From Arenicola marina (lineage: Eukaryota > Annelida > Polychaeta > Arenicolidae): a stretch of 64,000 nucleotides of DNA. The notes under the pieces were generated by a model. That model was not told where the DNA came from and searched no databases. It saw nothing but the letters and a program-made list of their open reading frames with translations. Location of the stretch: NCBI GenBank assembly GCA_964019135.1, contig OZ025260.1, forward strand, positions 33,660,254 to 33,724,253, read 5' to 3'. A program made the position numbers and the translations under genes. Of this stretch, positions 55,801 to 61,046 are shown piece after piece (within the stretch, counting starts at the first letter, position 1; the number at the start of each line of letters is the position of its first letter).

Positions 55801-58156
55801 GCAAGACTGGCTCTTCTCGATGGCGTACATCTACCCCCAGAACGAGGACGAGAAGAAGATCACGGAGATGGTGATGTCGCTCTTCCGGATGTTGCTGCAC
55901 CACGCCATGAAGTACGAGTACGGGGGCTGGCGCGTCTGGATCGACACTCTGGCTATACTCCACTCCAAGGTCAGTGCTCAAGGTCATCAACGTAATGATG
56001 CTACTCAACTTAAAGGTTGGTGCTAAAGCTCATACGGGCACTTGCCTTATCTCAGTCCAAGGACAGTGATTAAAATGTTCCATACACTGGGTATACTCCA
56101 CTCAAAGGTCAGTTCCCAATGTCGTTCAAACAGTTGTCAAATTTATGCATATATGGCCATATTCCACTCCAAGGTCAGTTCTCAACATCTTCAAAGTTCA
56201 TTATCATAATCTACTATCAGTTAGTAAGTTCTCAAGGTCATCCACTCATTGGCCTTATCCCATCCCATTAAATACCCCGGGGCCCTGATGGGAGTAAACA
56301 CCAACCGTACAGTGGTTGCCTCCCACCGTTCTACATGTATATGATGTGCGGACGCCGTGGTTGCAGGTGTCGTACGAGGACTTTAAGATCCACATGGCCC
56401 GGATGTACCAGCAGTACGAGCGGCAGCAAGTATACCACATCTCGGACCCGGCTCTCCGCCAGCAGCACCCGGTCAGCACCATCTCGGGGCTGTCTCAGGA
56501 CGCCGACACCATCGCCAGGAGCCAGGAGACCAGCACCGTCAGGATCACCGAGCTCACGGACACCAGCGACCAGGGCACGCAGGCCAGCGACCAAGGTCAA
56601 GGTCAGGGTGGCGAGGACGTCTCGGCGGGTGCCGCCGCGCCTGAAGGTCAGAGCGAGGTCAAGGTTGAAGGAGGCGGTGACCTTGACCTTAGTGATGCCC
56701 CTGAGAGCGGTCGGGATGGGAAGGAAGAGCGGTTGGAGGCCTATTCCCTGTTGGGCTTTGACGAGAACGTGGTGCAGTTCGTGCAAGAGATTGTCGAGGA
56801 AGTGGTCAGCAGGGTCGGAGGGGAAGCGCCGTCTTCCCAAGGTGAAGCTCAAACCAAATCTGAAGGTCAAGCTGCACCTGAGGATGACGCCGCAGCTGGT
56901 GATACCAAAGTCGCCTCCGATCAGGCGCAAGAGCAGAGTTCAGCAGACTCGGAGGGTGGGCCCCAGGCCGGGGCCGCGGAAGCCCGCGTCCAGGCCGCCC
57001 CGGAGGGGGTACCGGCCGTGACCCCCCAGGCCCGGGAGGGCAATCCGGACGAGCACCAGAGCCAGGCGGAGGCTGATGCGACAGAGAAGGAATCTAGCTT
57101 GACAGGTAAGAAGGCAGTGACGTTCAGAGGCAATAGAGTTGATCGCATAAATGCTTAAGTTCATACTCTATGTAAACTATTGTCACTTTCTTCCATTATC
57201 GCCCACCTTCTGACGCACGTGGTTTCCCCGCAGGCTTGAAGAACCAGTCGACCTCCACCGGCGCGGCGGGCGCCACGGGTGAGGAAGGGACCCCCCCACC
57301 AGCCGGGGCCGAGGGTGATGATGAGGGGGAGGGTGAGGGTCGCCCGGACAAGCTGCCACTGTCTGAGGGGAGCGGGCAGCCAGCCACCCCCAGCCGGCAG
57401 ATCTTCAGCCCCGGGCCGCGCGCCCCACCGTTCCGGATCCCGGAGTTCCGCTGGTCCTACCTCCACCAGAAGCTGCTCTCCGACCTGCTCTTCTCCCTGG
57501 AGCAGGACATCCAAGTCTGGAAGACGTGAGTCCCTGAGTCTCACATGTCTCTGTCCTAGCTCGTATGGAGTTCAGTATGGAGTATTGGAGATCAAATCTG
57601 GGGCTGCGTGTTCTATATTTGTATAACTTTGTATTGCACAGATCATCTTTACTTCTGGTTACAGAAGGAATCAAATAGCTGTAAATGTACTCCCTGTCTC
57701 ATTTGATAAGCAGTCTGAGCTGCAGACACACAGGTCATGGGTTCGAACCCTGGTAGCTGTGCCTTGTTATTTAATCCCATTTCAATATCCCAGGAGGTAG
57801 CCTGGGCTTCATGTACGCGAAACTGGTAATGGCTGAATGCGGGCGATATGGGAAGGTGCTGGTGTCAATGTGTATTAGGGGTTAAATGGGTTGGTTATGC
57901 CAGGGAATAAATACAATATTGAAGGGGATTAGCTGATGGATGTATAGGAGGAAACAGCTTGGTTCTCGCCTGTGTCCTGATCAAGCCCTCTTCCCGCCGC
58001 AGACACAGCACCAAGAACGTCATCGACTTCGTCAACGCTTCGGAGAACCACGTGTTCGTTGTCAACGTAACGCACATGATCTCCCAGCTAGCCGACAACC
58101 TGATCACGGCTTGTGGAGGGCTGCTGCCACTTCTAGCCGCCGCCACCTCCCCCAAC
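25786..58156 (+). CDS. NBEA/LRBA: Neurobeachin/LRBA-family BEACH protein, N-terminal half (24 exons, partial)
   Basis: Large scaffold protein of the BEACH family (vertebrate NBEA and LRBA, Drosophila rugose/AKAP550), which acts in vesicle and receptor trafficking and anchors PKA. The 24 exons listed below sum to 3747 bases and join without a stop into 1249 codons, with matching phases at all 23 introns. Order: armadillo-like helices (codons 1-143), concanavalin A-like domain (about 150-320), DUF4704-type helical region (about 335-870), acidic low-complexity linker (about 880-1160) with a predicted RII-binding helix (989-1004), then a conserved segment from SPGPR to LLAAATSPN. Residues resemble both vertebrate paralogues (LRBA-like YNVLFE and [13 protein letters not shown]-like VSTISGLS), as expected for a pre-duplication invertebrate gene. 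The first exon(s) and the DUF1088, PH, BEACH and WD40 parts are absent from the window. Introns are dominated by minisatellites, many of which contain copies of the gene's own splice junctions. Confidence 0.95.
25921..25936 (+). repeat. Copy of an exon 1 fragment in the following intron
   Basis: Sixteen bases identical to 25839-25854 inside exon 1, 82 bases apart, directly abutting the 26-bp array. Confidence 0.75.
25937..26838. repeat. 26-bp minisatellite (cctggtttgactcttcccgc)
   Basis: About 34 diverged copies with attagcc/attatcc and actcttccc/acttttccc variants, occasionally shortened. The common variant TTTTCCCGCC equals the E2F consensus. Fills nearly all of the intron between exons 1 and 2. 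Confidence 0.93.
26880..27006 (+). CDS. NBEA/LRBA: NBEA/LRBA exon 2 (codons 36-77)
   Basis: The acceptor is ctgcggcag and the donor gtgagt, ending in phase 1. It reads [19 protein letters not shown], then [11 protein letters not shown] and DDILA, one of the most conserved N-terminal blocks of NBEA/LRBA. Confidence 0.95.
27007..27769. other. NBEA/LRBA intron, AT-rich single-copy
   Basis: Nothing recognised except a G run near 27385-27397. Confidence 0.5.
27770..35537 (+). repeat. 36-bp array of exon 3 acceptor copies, about 216 units
   Basis: The unit is agctgcccataatgcctggg plus a G run of variable length and ttgtgtgtttcag. Length varies 35-37 only through the G run. The real acceptor (tgtgtgtttcag before agctgctgattgatatgc) is the last in register, and exon 3's first bases align to the unit (agctgc, then atgc-tgggg). 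Each unit therefore carries an acceptor and an exon-start-like segment reading ELPIMPGGL against exon [10 protein letters not shown]. Long open frames on both strands are by-products. Confidence 0.95.
35538..35638 (+). CDS. NBEA/LRBA: NBEA/LRBA exon 3 (codons 78-111)
   Basis: The acceptor tgtgtgtttcag is the last site of a 36-bp array containing about 216 near-identical acceptors. The donor gtaatt is weak. It reads (E)[19 protein letters not shown] and on to LLFSMLKG. The split first codon gives Glu where I recall Asp in vertebrates. Confidence 0.95.
35639..35905. other. NBEA/LRBA intron, single-copy
   Basis: Nothing recognised between donor gtaatt and the next array. Confidence 0.5.
35906..36325. 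repeat. 71-bp minisatellite, six copies
   Basis: The unit contains gggtaagccccagggtgac and gggctggcccgaccgccgtg. Copies differ at only a few positions. Each has a donor-like ggaggGTAAGC, but no resemblance to the neighbouring exon ends was found. Confidence 0.94.
36440..36600 (+). mobile_element. tRNA-derived SINE copy (family member c)
   Basis: B-box tcgtgggttcgaaccctg intact, then cctgggaggttacttggccc and cctaaaata. Best-preserved central domain of the four copies. Intronic in NBEA/LRBA. Confidence 0.75.
36907..37002 (+). CDS. NBEA/LRBA: NBEA/LRBA exon 4 (codons 112-143)
   Basis: The acceptor is ccaccacag and the donor gtgagt, phase 0 on both sides. It reads [20 protein letters not shown] and on to YSLPGKKGA, the end of the armadillo-like region leading into the lectin-like domain. 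Confidence 0.95.
37195..37262 (-). mobile_element. Possible tRNA-like remnant, minus strand
   Basis: The minus strand reads ctatagctcagctgatatgc then atcgaccattgaacg, resembling an A-box and D-arm. No B-box seen, so tentative. Confidence 0.35.
37438..37559 (+). CDS. NBEA/LRBA: NBEA/LRBA exon 5, start of ConA-like domain (codons 144-183)
   Basis: The acceptor is catctag and the donor gtaaga, ending in phase 2. It reads [20 protein letters not shown] and on to EKPYLY, the first strands of the concanavalin A-like/laminin-G-type domain. Confidence 0.95.
37963..38089 (+). CDS. NBEA/LRBA: NBEA/LRBA exon 6, ConA-like domain (codons 184-226)
   Basis: The acceptor is cacgacag and the donor gtgggt. 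It reads (C)[19 protein letters not shown] and on to [17 protein letters not shown], ending in phase 0. Confidence 0.95.
38090..39180. other. NBEA/LRBA intron, single-copy
   Basis: No array in this intron. Two related segments (ttgcctggcggtcac at about 38983 and gccaggctggcggttc at about 39097) may be remnants of an interspersed element. An open frame 38371-38730 matches nothing I recognise. Confidence 0.4.
39181..39399 (+). repeat. 69-bp array of exon 7 acceptor copies
   Basis: Pseudo-exon starts at 39262 and 39331 precede the real one at 39400, each after tcctctgtttgcag. The first 16 exon bases (tggtacatggtgtcag) are identical in all three. A fourth copy at 39212 has lost the exon-start bases. 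Confidence 0.93.
39400..39519 (+). CDS. NBEA/LRBA: NBEA/LRBA exon 7, ConA-like domain (codons 227-266)
   Basis: The acceptor tgtttgcag is the third of three in-register copies spaced 69 bp apart (39262, 39331, 39400). The donor is gtatgt. It reads [19 protein letters not shown] and on to LVSTND, phase 0 at both ends. Confidence 0.95.
39735..40288 (+). repeat. 43-bp array, possible exon 8 acceptor copies
   Basis: About 12 units, diverged at the 5' end and nearly identical near 40050-40229, containing gtgatatcccacatcagccg then ttttgttagatagagc. CAG followed by CCGTT equals the real junction (cag, ccgttcgac), with pseudo-starts at 40143, 40186 and 40229. The last step to the real site is 60 rather than 43, so the relation is only probable. 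Confidence 0.8.
40289..40435 (+). CDS. NBEA/LRBA: NBEA/LRBA exon 8, ConA-like domain (codons 267-315)
   Basis: The acceptor is ctctttgcag and the donor gtcaga is weak. It reads [20 protein letters not shown], then [13 protein letters not shown] and QLGSGYK, which closes the lectin-like fold. Confidence 0.95.
40436..40870. other. NBEA/LRBA intron, AT-rich single-copy
   Basis: Nothing recognised between exon 8 and the 44-bp array. Confidence 0.45.
40871..41133. repeat. 44-bp minisatellite, six copies
   Basis: The unit contains gtcacatgtagcgtcattga then cacaacatgctgctgtac. Near-identical copies. No convincing link to exon 9. Confidence 0.93.
41214..41270 (+). CDS. NBEA/LRBA: NBEA/LRBA exon 9 (codons 316-334)
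   Basis: A 57-base exon between catttcag and gtgagt, phase 0 at both ends, reading [19 protein letters not shown]. It corresponds to a short variable connecting segment in the family. Confidence 0.88.
41533..41736 (+). CDS. NBEA/LRBA: NBEA/LRBA exon 10 (codons 335-402)
   Basis: The acceptor is cctccag and the donor gtaggt, phase 0 at both ends. It reads [17 protein letters not shown], then [13 protein letters not shown] and [16 protein letters not shown] at the end. The last 48 bases plus nine intron bases are the unit of the array that follows. Because the ending is conserved across the family, the exon copy must be the ancestral one. Confidence 0.96.
41689..43593 (+). repeat. 57-bp array of exon 10 3' end plus donor, about 33 copies
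   Basis: The unit is nine intron bases (gtaggttgt) plus the last 48 exon 10 bases, so every copy recreates gtgcag followed by gtaggt and encodes [16 protein letters not shown]. Variants: ggcaaggag followed by gtacgt at three places (41788, 42450, 43413), 55-bp units, cacacca for cacagca. 57 is a multiple of three and the unit has no stop in the exon frame. Read in that frame it gives 19-residue repeats until the first 55-bp unit. Confidence 0.97.
43852..43934 (+). CDS. NBEA/LRBA: NBEA/LRBA exon 11 (codons 403-429)
   Basis: The acceptor is ttgtgtttcag and the donor gtgagc, ending in phase 2. It reads [20 protein letters not shown] and ends VDYTI, the start of the DUF4704-type helical region. 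The donor lies one unit length upstream of a 35-bp array. Confidence 0.94.
43938..45119 (+). repeat. 35-bp array at exon 11 donor, about 33 copies, partly dimeric
   Basis: The unit contains agacaggacagtgtagcaca then ggtccgctgtcct. AGGACAG and CTGTCCT are inverted, giving a 7-bp stem. cagtgtag and cagtttag units often alternate, making a 70-bp dimer. The intron's first bases (gtgagcac) are one unit length before gtagcac of the first unit, so the real donor lies in register. Confidence 0.92.
45280..45388 (+). CDS. NBEA/LRBA: NBEA/LRBA exon 12 (codons 430-466)
   Basis: The acceptor is accttgcag and the donor gtaggt. It reads (C)[19 protein letters not shown] and on to [11 protein letters not shown], ending in phase 0. 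Reading continues open into the intron, but nothing there is conserved. Confidence 0.95.
45389..45832. other. NBEA/LRBA intron, single-copy
   Basis: Reading remains open from exon 12 to 45721 but with no family resemblance. No repeat seen. Confidence 0.45.
45833..45985 (+). CDS. NBEA/LRBA: NBEA/LRBA exon 13 (codons 467-517)
   Basis: The acceptor is gctttttcag and the donor gtaaat, phase 0. It reads [20 protein letters not shown] and on to [20 protein letters not shown], matching the family's conserved [10 protein letters not shown] block. Confidence 0.96.
46105..46621 (+). repeat. 53-bp array of exon 14 acceptor copies, nine plus the real site
   Basis: Acceptors tatgttctacag with pseudo-exon starts at 46145, 46198, 46251, 46304, 46357, 46410, 46463, 46516 and 46569. 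The real start 46622 is exactly 53 further. Units are virtually identical to each other. Against the exon, 16 of the first 24 bases match ([10 protein letters not shown] versus [10 protein letters not shown]). Confidence 0.95.
46622..46790 (+). CDS. NBEA/LRBA: NBEA/LRBA exon 14 (codons 518-573)
   Basis: The acceptor gttgtacag is the tenth in a perfect 53-bp register with nine upstream copies. The donor is gttagt, phase 1. It reads [20 protein letters not shown] and on to [20 protein letters not shown]. Confidence 0.96.
46791..47098. other. NBEA/LRBA intron 14, single-copy
   Basis: A few tgacgtcat motifs near 46887 and 46930, then AT-rich sequence. Confidence 0.4.
47099..47241 (+). CDS. NBEA/LRBA: NBEA/LRBA exon 15 (codons 574-621)
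   Basis: The acceptor is gatccag and the donor gtcggt. It reads (D)[19 protein letters not shown] and on to [16 protein letters not shown], phase 0 at the end. Confidence 0.95.
47242..47734. other. NBEA/LRBA intron 15, single-copy
   Basis: A G run at 47320-47340, otherwise nothing recognised. Confidence 0.4.
47735..47832 (+). CDS. NBEA/LRBA: NBEA/LRBA exon 16 (codons 622-653)
   Basis: The acceptor is cccctcag and the donor gtatgt, ending in phase 2. It reads [20 protein letters not shown] and on to [12 protein letters not shown], with a split Arg codon. Confidence 0.95.
47990..48175. repeat. About 38-bp diverged minisatellite, five copies
   Basis: Markers aatgtctatct and gtgtcaaaa/ccgtcaaaa recur at roughly 38-bp steps. 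Old and diverged. No link to exon 16 or 17 ends seen. Confidence 0.8.
48246..48338 (+). CDS. NBEA/LRBA: NBEA/LRBA exon 17 (codons 654-684)
   Basis: The acceptor is ggttgcag and the donor gtaggt, phase 2. It reads (R)[19 protein letters not shown] and ends FFLMRSTH. The last 11 exon bases plus the donor recur three times at 47-bp spacing in the following intron. Confidence 0.94.
48328..48525 (+). repeat. 47-bp array of exon 17 3' end plus donor
   Basis: agcacgcacaa followed by gtaggtcaaac occurs at the real junction (48339) and again with donors at 48386, 48433 and 48480, exactly 47 apart. A partial fifth copy ends near 48523. Confidence 0.95.
48526..48866. other. NBEA/LRBA intron 17, single-copy part
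   Basis: Nothing recognised. Confidence 0.4.
48867..51502. repeat. 32-bp array, about 82 copies
   Basis: The unit contains gtgtgattattgtaagagca then tactcatacagc. Variants include catagagc, catgtgatt and tgaaagagc, and the gaaagagc type clusters at 50200-51400. Period is constant at 32. Link to the exon 18 acceptor not convincing. Confidence 0.96.
51568..51676 (+). CDS. NBEA/LRBA: NBEA/LRBA exon 18 (codons 685-721)
   Basis: The acceptor is cccctgcag and the donor gtgagt. It reads (K)[19 protein letters not shown] and ends MATYNVLFE. It follows a 2.6-kb array of a 32-bp unit. Confidence 0.95.
51677..52060. other. NBEA/LRBA intron 18, single-copy part
   Basis: Nothing recognised. Confidence 0.4.
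52061..52243 (+). repeat. Diverged three-copy repeat of the exon 19 acceptor region
   Basis: tagtgatggtcgataat followed within 20-30 bases by tacttccag or tacttgcag occurs three times. Pseudo-starts are 52121 and 52186; the real start is 52244. The downstream bases ttaat align with exon ataat. Confidence 0.75.
52244..52325 (+). CDS. NBEA/LRBA: NBEA/LRBA exon 19 (codons 722-748)
   Basis: The acceptor is tctacttgcag and the donor gtaagt, phase 1. It reads [20 protein letters not shown] and on to NYRLENP. Two diverged copies of the acceptor region precede it. Confidence 0.93.
52326..52658. other. NBEA/LRBA intron 19, single-copy
   Basis: A gttgtt-rich stretch at 52625-52650, otherwise nothing recognised. 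Confidence 0.4.
52659..52782 (+). CDS. NBEA/LRBA: NBEA/LRBA exon 20 (codons 749-789)
   Basis: The acceptor is cgctccag and the donor gtagga. It enters with TG completing a Leu codon, then reads [20 protein letters not shown] and ends NNNRDNR, phase 2. Confidence 0.95.
52942..55705. repeat. 55-bp array, about 50 copies
   Basis: The unit contains ccagtccatccatccatctt then gctgacgccccaccggtgta. Very homogeneous, with atacccc/atgcccc/atccccc and acacac/acatac variants arranged in runs. Its 5' border continues a sequence related to 24390-24421. Confidence 0.97.
55777..55969 (+). CDS. NBEA/LRBA: NBEA/LRBA exon 21 (codons 790-854)
   Basis: The acceptor is gccaccag and the donor gtcagt. It reads (R)[19 protein letters not shown], then [20 protein letters not shown], the strongly conserved YE-GGWRVW-DTL block. 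Diverged copies of its last bases plus donor follow in the intron at 46-bp spacing. Confidence 0.96.
55953..56190 (+). repeat. Diverged 46-bp repeat of exon 21 3' end plus donor
   Basis: Real junction at 55970 (ccactccaag, gtcagtgctc). Related junctions at 56016 (aacttaaag, gttggtgct), 56062 (agtccaag, gacagtg, donor lost), 56108 (cactcaaag, gtcagtt) and 56174 (cactccaag, gtcagtt). The first three steps are exactly 46. Confidence 0.8.
56367..57105 (+). CDS. NBEA/LRBA: NBEA/LRBA exon 22, acidic linker with AKAP-type helix (codons 855-1100)
   Basis: A 739-base exon between ggttgcag and gtaaga. It begins [20 protein letters not shown], then has the family's VSTISGLS motif, then a low-complexity Glu/Gly/Ala/Gln-rich linker expected to be disordered. 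Within it, [18 protein letters not shown] (codons 987-1004) is an isolated amphipathic segment matching the PKA RII-binding pattern. Vertebrate NBEA and fly AKAP550 are known RII binders. The linker itself is poorly conserved in the family, so its boundaries rest on the open frame and matching phases. Confidence 0.93.
56769..56816 (+). other. Predicted PKA RII-anchoring amphipathic helix within exon 22
   Basis: The 16 residues [16 protein letters not shown] place aliphatic or aromatic side chains at spacing 0, 3-4, 7-8, 11-12, 15 (V, FV, IV, VV, V), the A-kinase anchoring consensus. It sits in an otherwise hydrophilic disordered linker, as in vertebrate NBEA, where an RII site lies between DUF4704 and DUF1088. 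Inferred from pattern only. Confidence 0.7.
57234..57525 (+). CDS. NBEA/LRBA: NBEA/LRBA exon 23 (codons 1101-1197)
   Basis: The acceptor is ttccccgcag and the donor gtgagt. A further low-complexity stretch (Gly/Glu/Pro-rich) is followed by the conserved block [20 protein letters not shown] and [13 protein letters not shown], where family conservation resumes after the linker. Ends in phase 2. Confidence 0.95.
57526..57699. other. NBEA/LRBA intron 23, first part
   Basis: Single-copy, nothing recognised. Confidence 0.4.
57700..57850 (+). mobile_element. tRNA-derived SINE copy (family member d)
   Basis: gtctgagctgcagacacaca then ggtcatgggttcgaaccctg, followed by ggaggtagcctgggcttcat, in the same order as the copy at 36440. 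Lies in the intron before exon 24. Confidence 0.75.
58003..58156 (+). CDS. NBEA/LRBA: NBEA/LRBA exon 24, last recognised (codons 1198-1249)
   Basis: The acceptor is cccgccgcag and the donor gtgagt. It reads (T)[18 protein letters not shown] and on to [17 protein letters not shown] and LLAAATSPN, phase 0. The last roughly 27 bases plus the donor are repeated ten times immediately downstream. The next expected exon (family block after the TSP motif) is not found up to 64000. Confidence 0.95.
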
Positions 58157-58645
58157 GTGAGTACCCCCCCCCCTCTCCTGGCCGCCGCCACGTCCCCCAA
58201 CGTGAGTACCCCCCCCCCCCCCTCTCCTGGCCGCCGCCACCTCCCCCAACGTGAGTACCCCCCCCCCTCTCCTGGCCGCCGCCACTTCCCCCAACGTGAG
58301 TAGCCCCCTCCCTCTCCTGGCCGCCGCCACATCCCCCAACGTGAATACCCCCACCCCCTCTCCTGGCCGCCGCCACCTCCCCCAACGTGAGTACCCCCCC
58401 CCCCTCTCTCCTAGCCGCCGCCACCTCCCCCAACGTGAGTACCCCCCCTCTCTCCTAGCCGCCGCCACCGCCCCCAACGTGAGTACCCCCGCCCTCCTGG
58501 CCGCCGCCACCTCCCACAACGTGAGTACCCATCCCCCCCCCACTCTCCTGGCCGCCGCCACCTACCCCAACGTGAGTACCCTCCCCTGGACGCCGCCCCC
58601 CCCCCCCCACTCTCCTAGCAGCCGCCACCTCCCCCAATGTGAGTA
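58125..58645 (+). repeat. About 45-bp array of exon 24 3' end plus donor, ten copies
   Basis: The unit is ctcctggccgccgccacctc then ccccaac and gtgagtacc with a variable C run. Donors lie at about 58157 (real), 58202, 58249, 58294, 58340 (gtgaat), 58387, 58434, 58480, 58519, 58571 and 58638. Each copy encodes [13 protein letters not shown] residues. Confidence 0.94.
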
Positions 58646-58877
58646 CCCCTACCCCTGAACGTTTTCAGCCTGGCGACGATCGTGCAGCCGTTTCTCACTG
58701 CGCTCTCATCCCGTGCCACCACTGTCTTCTTCAACCCAAGTAATGCCCCCCCCACTCCCTCCCCTAAACAATGCCTCGCTCAGCACCAGTGAATCCCTCG
58801 CGCCACCGATACCGAAGTCCTACTGCGCACCCTCTCGTGCTAACGACCGCGGTCAACAGGTAAAGTCATAATCAAGA

Positions 58878-58990
58878 ATGATCTTGACCTTTCAGCGAGT
58901 GATCATGGCGCTCAAAAAGAGTGCCCTTGACGTTTCATCAAGTAACGTTCATATTTCAAAGAATAAGTTTGACCTTTCAATAAATAATAC
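58878..58990. repeat. Decayed 45-bp triplicate (cttgacctttca)
   Basis: Related segments at 58880, 58925 and 58970: cttgacctttcagcgag, cttgacgtttcatcaag and tttgacctttcaataaa. Confidence 0.65.
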
Positions 58991-60050
58991 TGACTAGCCA
59001 ATGGGTAATCTAGGCCCATCCGAGGTAAAACTTCATGTTTGAACTGGTAACCGTGGCTGGTGACCTTTTAACTTTGTCAGCTGTATTTTTGATTTGCACA
59101 AAGTGGTAATGTAACGAATTCCGATATAGCAATTCGAAACTTTTTGTCCGTATTTTAATTAATGAATTAGGGGGGTATGTGGTATGTAACAGTAGTTAGG
59201 ACCCCTCCTGCAATTTGATTATAATCTGTAACCCGGTCCAGTTCGCATTGGTAAAATGTTTTCCTACAATCGCTCATAATTGAGAACATTAACGTATGTA
59301 TTTCTGTTTACTTAATATAATTTATCGCTCTGTTGAGTTTTAGATGTCGTTGTTGCCTAATAGTTATATTTATTACAATGCGTTTTGTACCCATGTGCCC
59401 TCAATTTGTAGACTGCATGTGCCATAATATTATAGAAAAGACATTGCTAAACACTTCGTACAATTCTTTATCGTAATACCCCTGACCGAAAGTTAGATGG
59501 CTTATTAGCACTGCAACAAGTATTGGAGGCAACCTCTGTTTACAATAATTAGTAGAAAATGTCTTAATGGAAACGCTGGCTGCTATATTAATTCTCACTG
59601 GGTCTTTCCGCTTCATTAATACCACGGGACCATTACTCCATGCGTCGGTTGCCAAGTCGCGTCTTGATTTCATAAACGATTCGTGTATGTATAAAAAAAA
59701 AGACACATCAGAGTTCATAGTATCACATAACTGCAGCTTTTCTGTAGTTGTCTATACACATCCAGTATCGTTATGTGTCTTATGATTCTCTAGCACGTCT
59801 TGTTTTTATCCTGTATATTAATCGTATCGTTGTCATGGCAATCTATGGGTGGAGTAATCGGTGAGATGTTCTGGGGGAGGATGTCACTCCTCACATATAG
59901 CCATCCGCATGACTATCTTAACTAACATGAGCATGTACCTTTTGCAGCTTGCTGATCCTACCCGGGAAGGCAAAGATAGCAAAGTGTGTTGCATATCTAA
60001 CATGTCGCTATGTACATAGAACTACACTTACCTCATAGTATTTAGCCTAG
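58991..60050. other. AT-rich single-copy; intron 24 or intergenic
   Basis: No exon, repeat or RNA gene recognised. Continuation of NBEA/LRBA would require a further exon, which is not seen. Confidence 0.45.
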
Positions 60051-60415
60051 CCGCGTTCCGCACTTTAGTGACATCCGTGTTGGTCAACCATTATTTGATC
60101 TATTTGTGCTGCTCTGATGTCCGCGCCTTACTGCGTTCCGTCTTTTAGTAAACTCGTATTGGGCCTCGATCCTCTGCTCAGTGGCTTGCCTTGTATCCAC
60201 GTCTTGCCGCGATTCGTACTTTAAGAATCCGGCGTTGGTCGTGGGTGGTCTGCACTGTTTCTTTATTTTTGTCTGCGTTTCTCCATAGTCCGTACTTTAG
60301 TGAAACCCGCGTTGGTCGTTGCTCGTCTGCTCTGTTACTTCATTGTGTCAACTCCTTTCCCCAATCCGTGCTTTAGTGAAATGCCCATTGGTCGTTATAA
60401 TCGTCTGCTGTTGTT
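60051..60415. repeat. About 77-bp diverged repeat, five copies
   Basis: Marker tccgtactttagtgaaaccc and gttggtcgt recurs at 60053, 60133, 60209, 60286 and 60363. Old and diverged. Confidence 0.85.
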
Positions 60416-60944
60416 TATATTGTGATGACGCCATAGTTGTAGCGTTGCAACTACCCCTGGATTCATATTAATCTTGTGATACAGTGTCGAAATGTTCGTC
60501 TCAGTAGTATTTCGTCACTTTGTATGACGGGTCATGTCAAGTTTAAAGTCCCACTTTTTGAATGAGCGTTCGTTCGTTTTCGATCAGAACCAGCTGCCTG
60601 CTTAATTCGTTCGGTCATACTGACGCAATTTCTATTCTCTTGTTTGTCTTATCCCTAAGAGCCCCCCCCCCCGTCGCAAGTCTCAATGGACCCTCTTTTC
60701 AAATTCTTGGATCCGCCGCTTGGTCTTTCGTGCGGCCGGATCTCTGGAGATCTAAAGCTTAACATGTGTCAGATGAGGACATATCCTTCCGAAGGTGTTA
60801 TCCGAGGCATAAGTTAGCTCCCTGGCCGAGTCCCGAGGGGATAGTTTGAAGGACATCACGTTATGGCAAGTTCGCGCCTCTGTATGCTGAATTCATGTCA
60901 GACGTTACGGTTGCCTGTACTCTACATACGCTCCACCCTGACCT
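60416..60944. other. Single-copy noncoding
   Basis: Nothing recognised except a C run near 60663-60671. Confidence 0.4.
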
Positions 60945-61046
60945 CACCCCAGCCCCCACCCCATAGCCCTCACTACACACCCGCTACTCCTCACTTCCCC
61001 CCGGCCCCCACCCATAGCCCTCACTACACACCCGCTACTCCGCCAT
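60945..61046. repeat. Two-copy tandem repeat
   Basis: atagccctcactacacaccc followed by gctactcc occurs twice about 53 bases apart. Confidence 0.85.
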
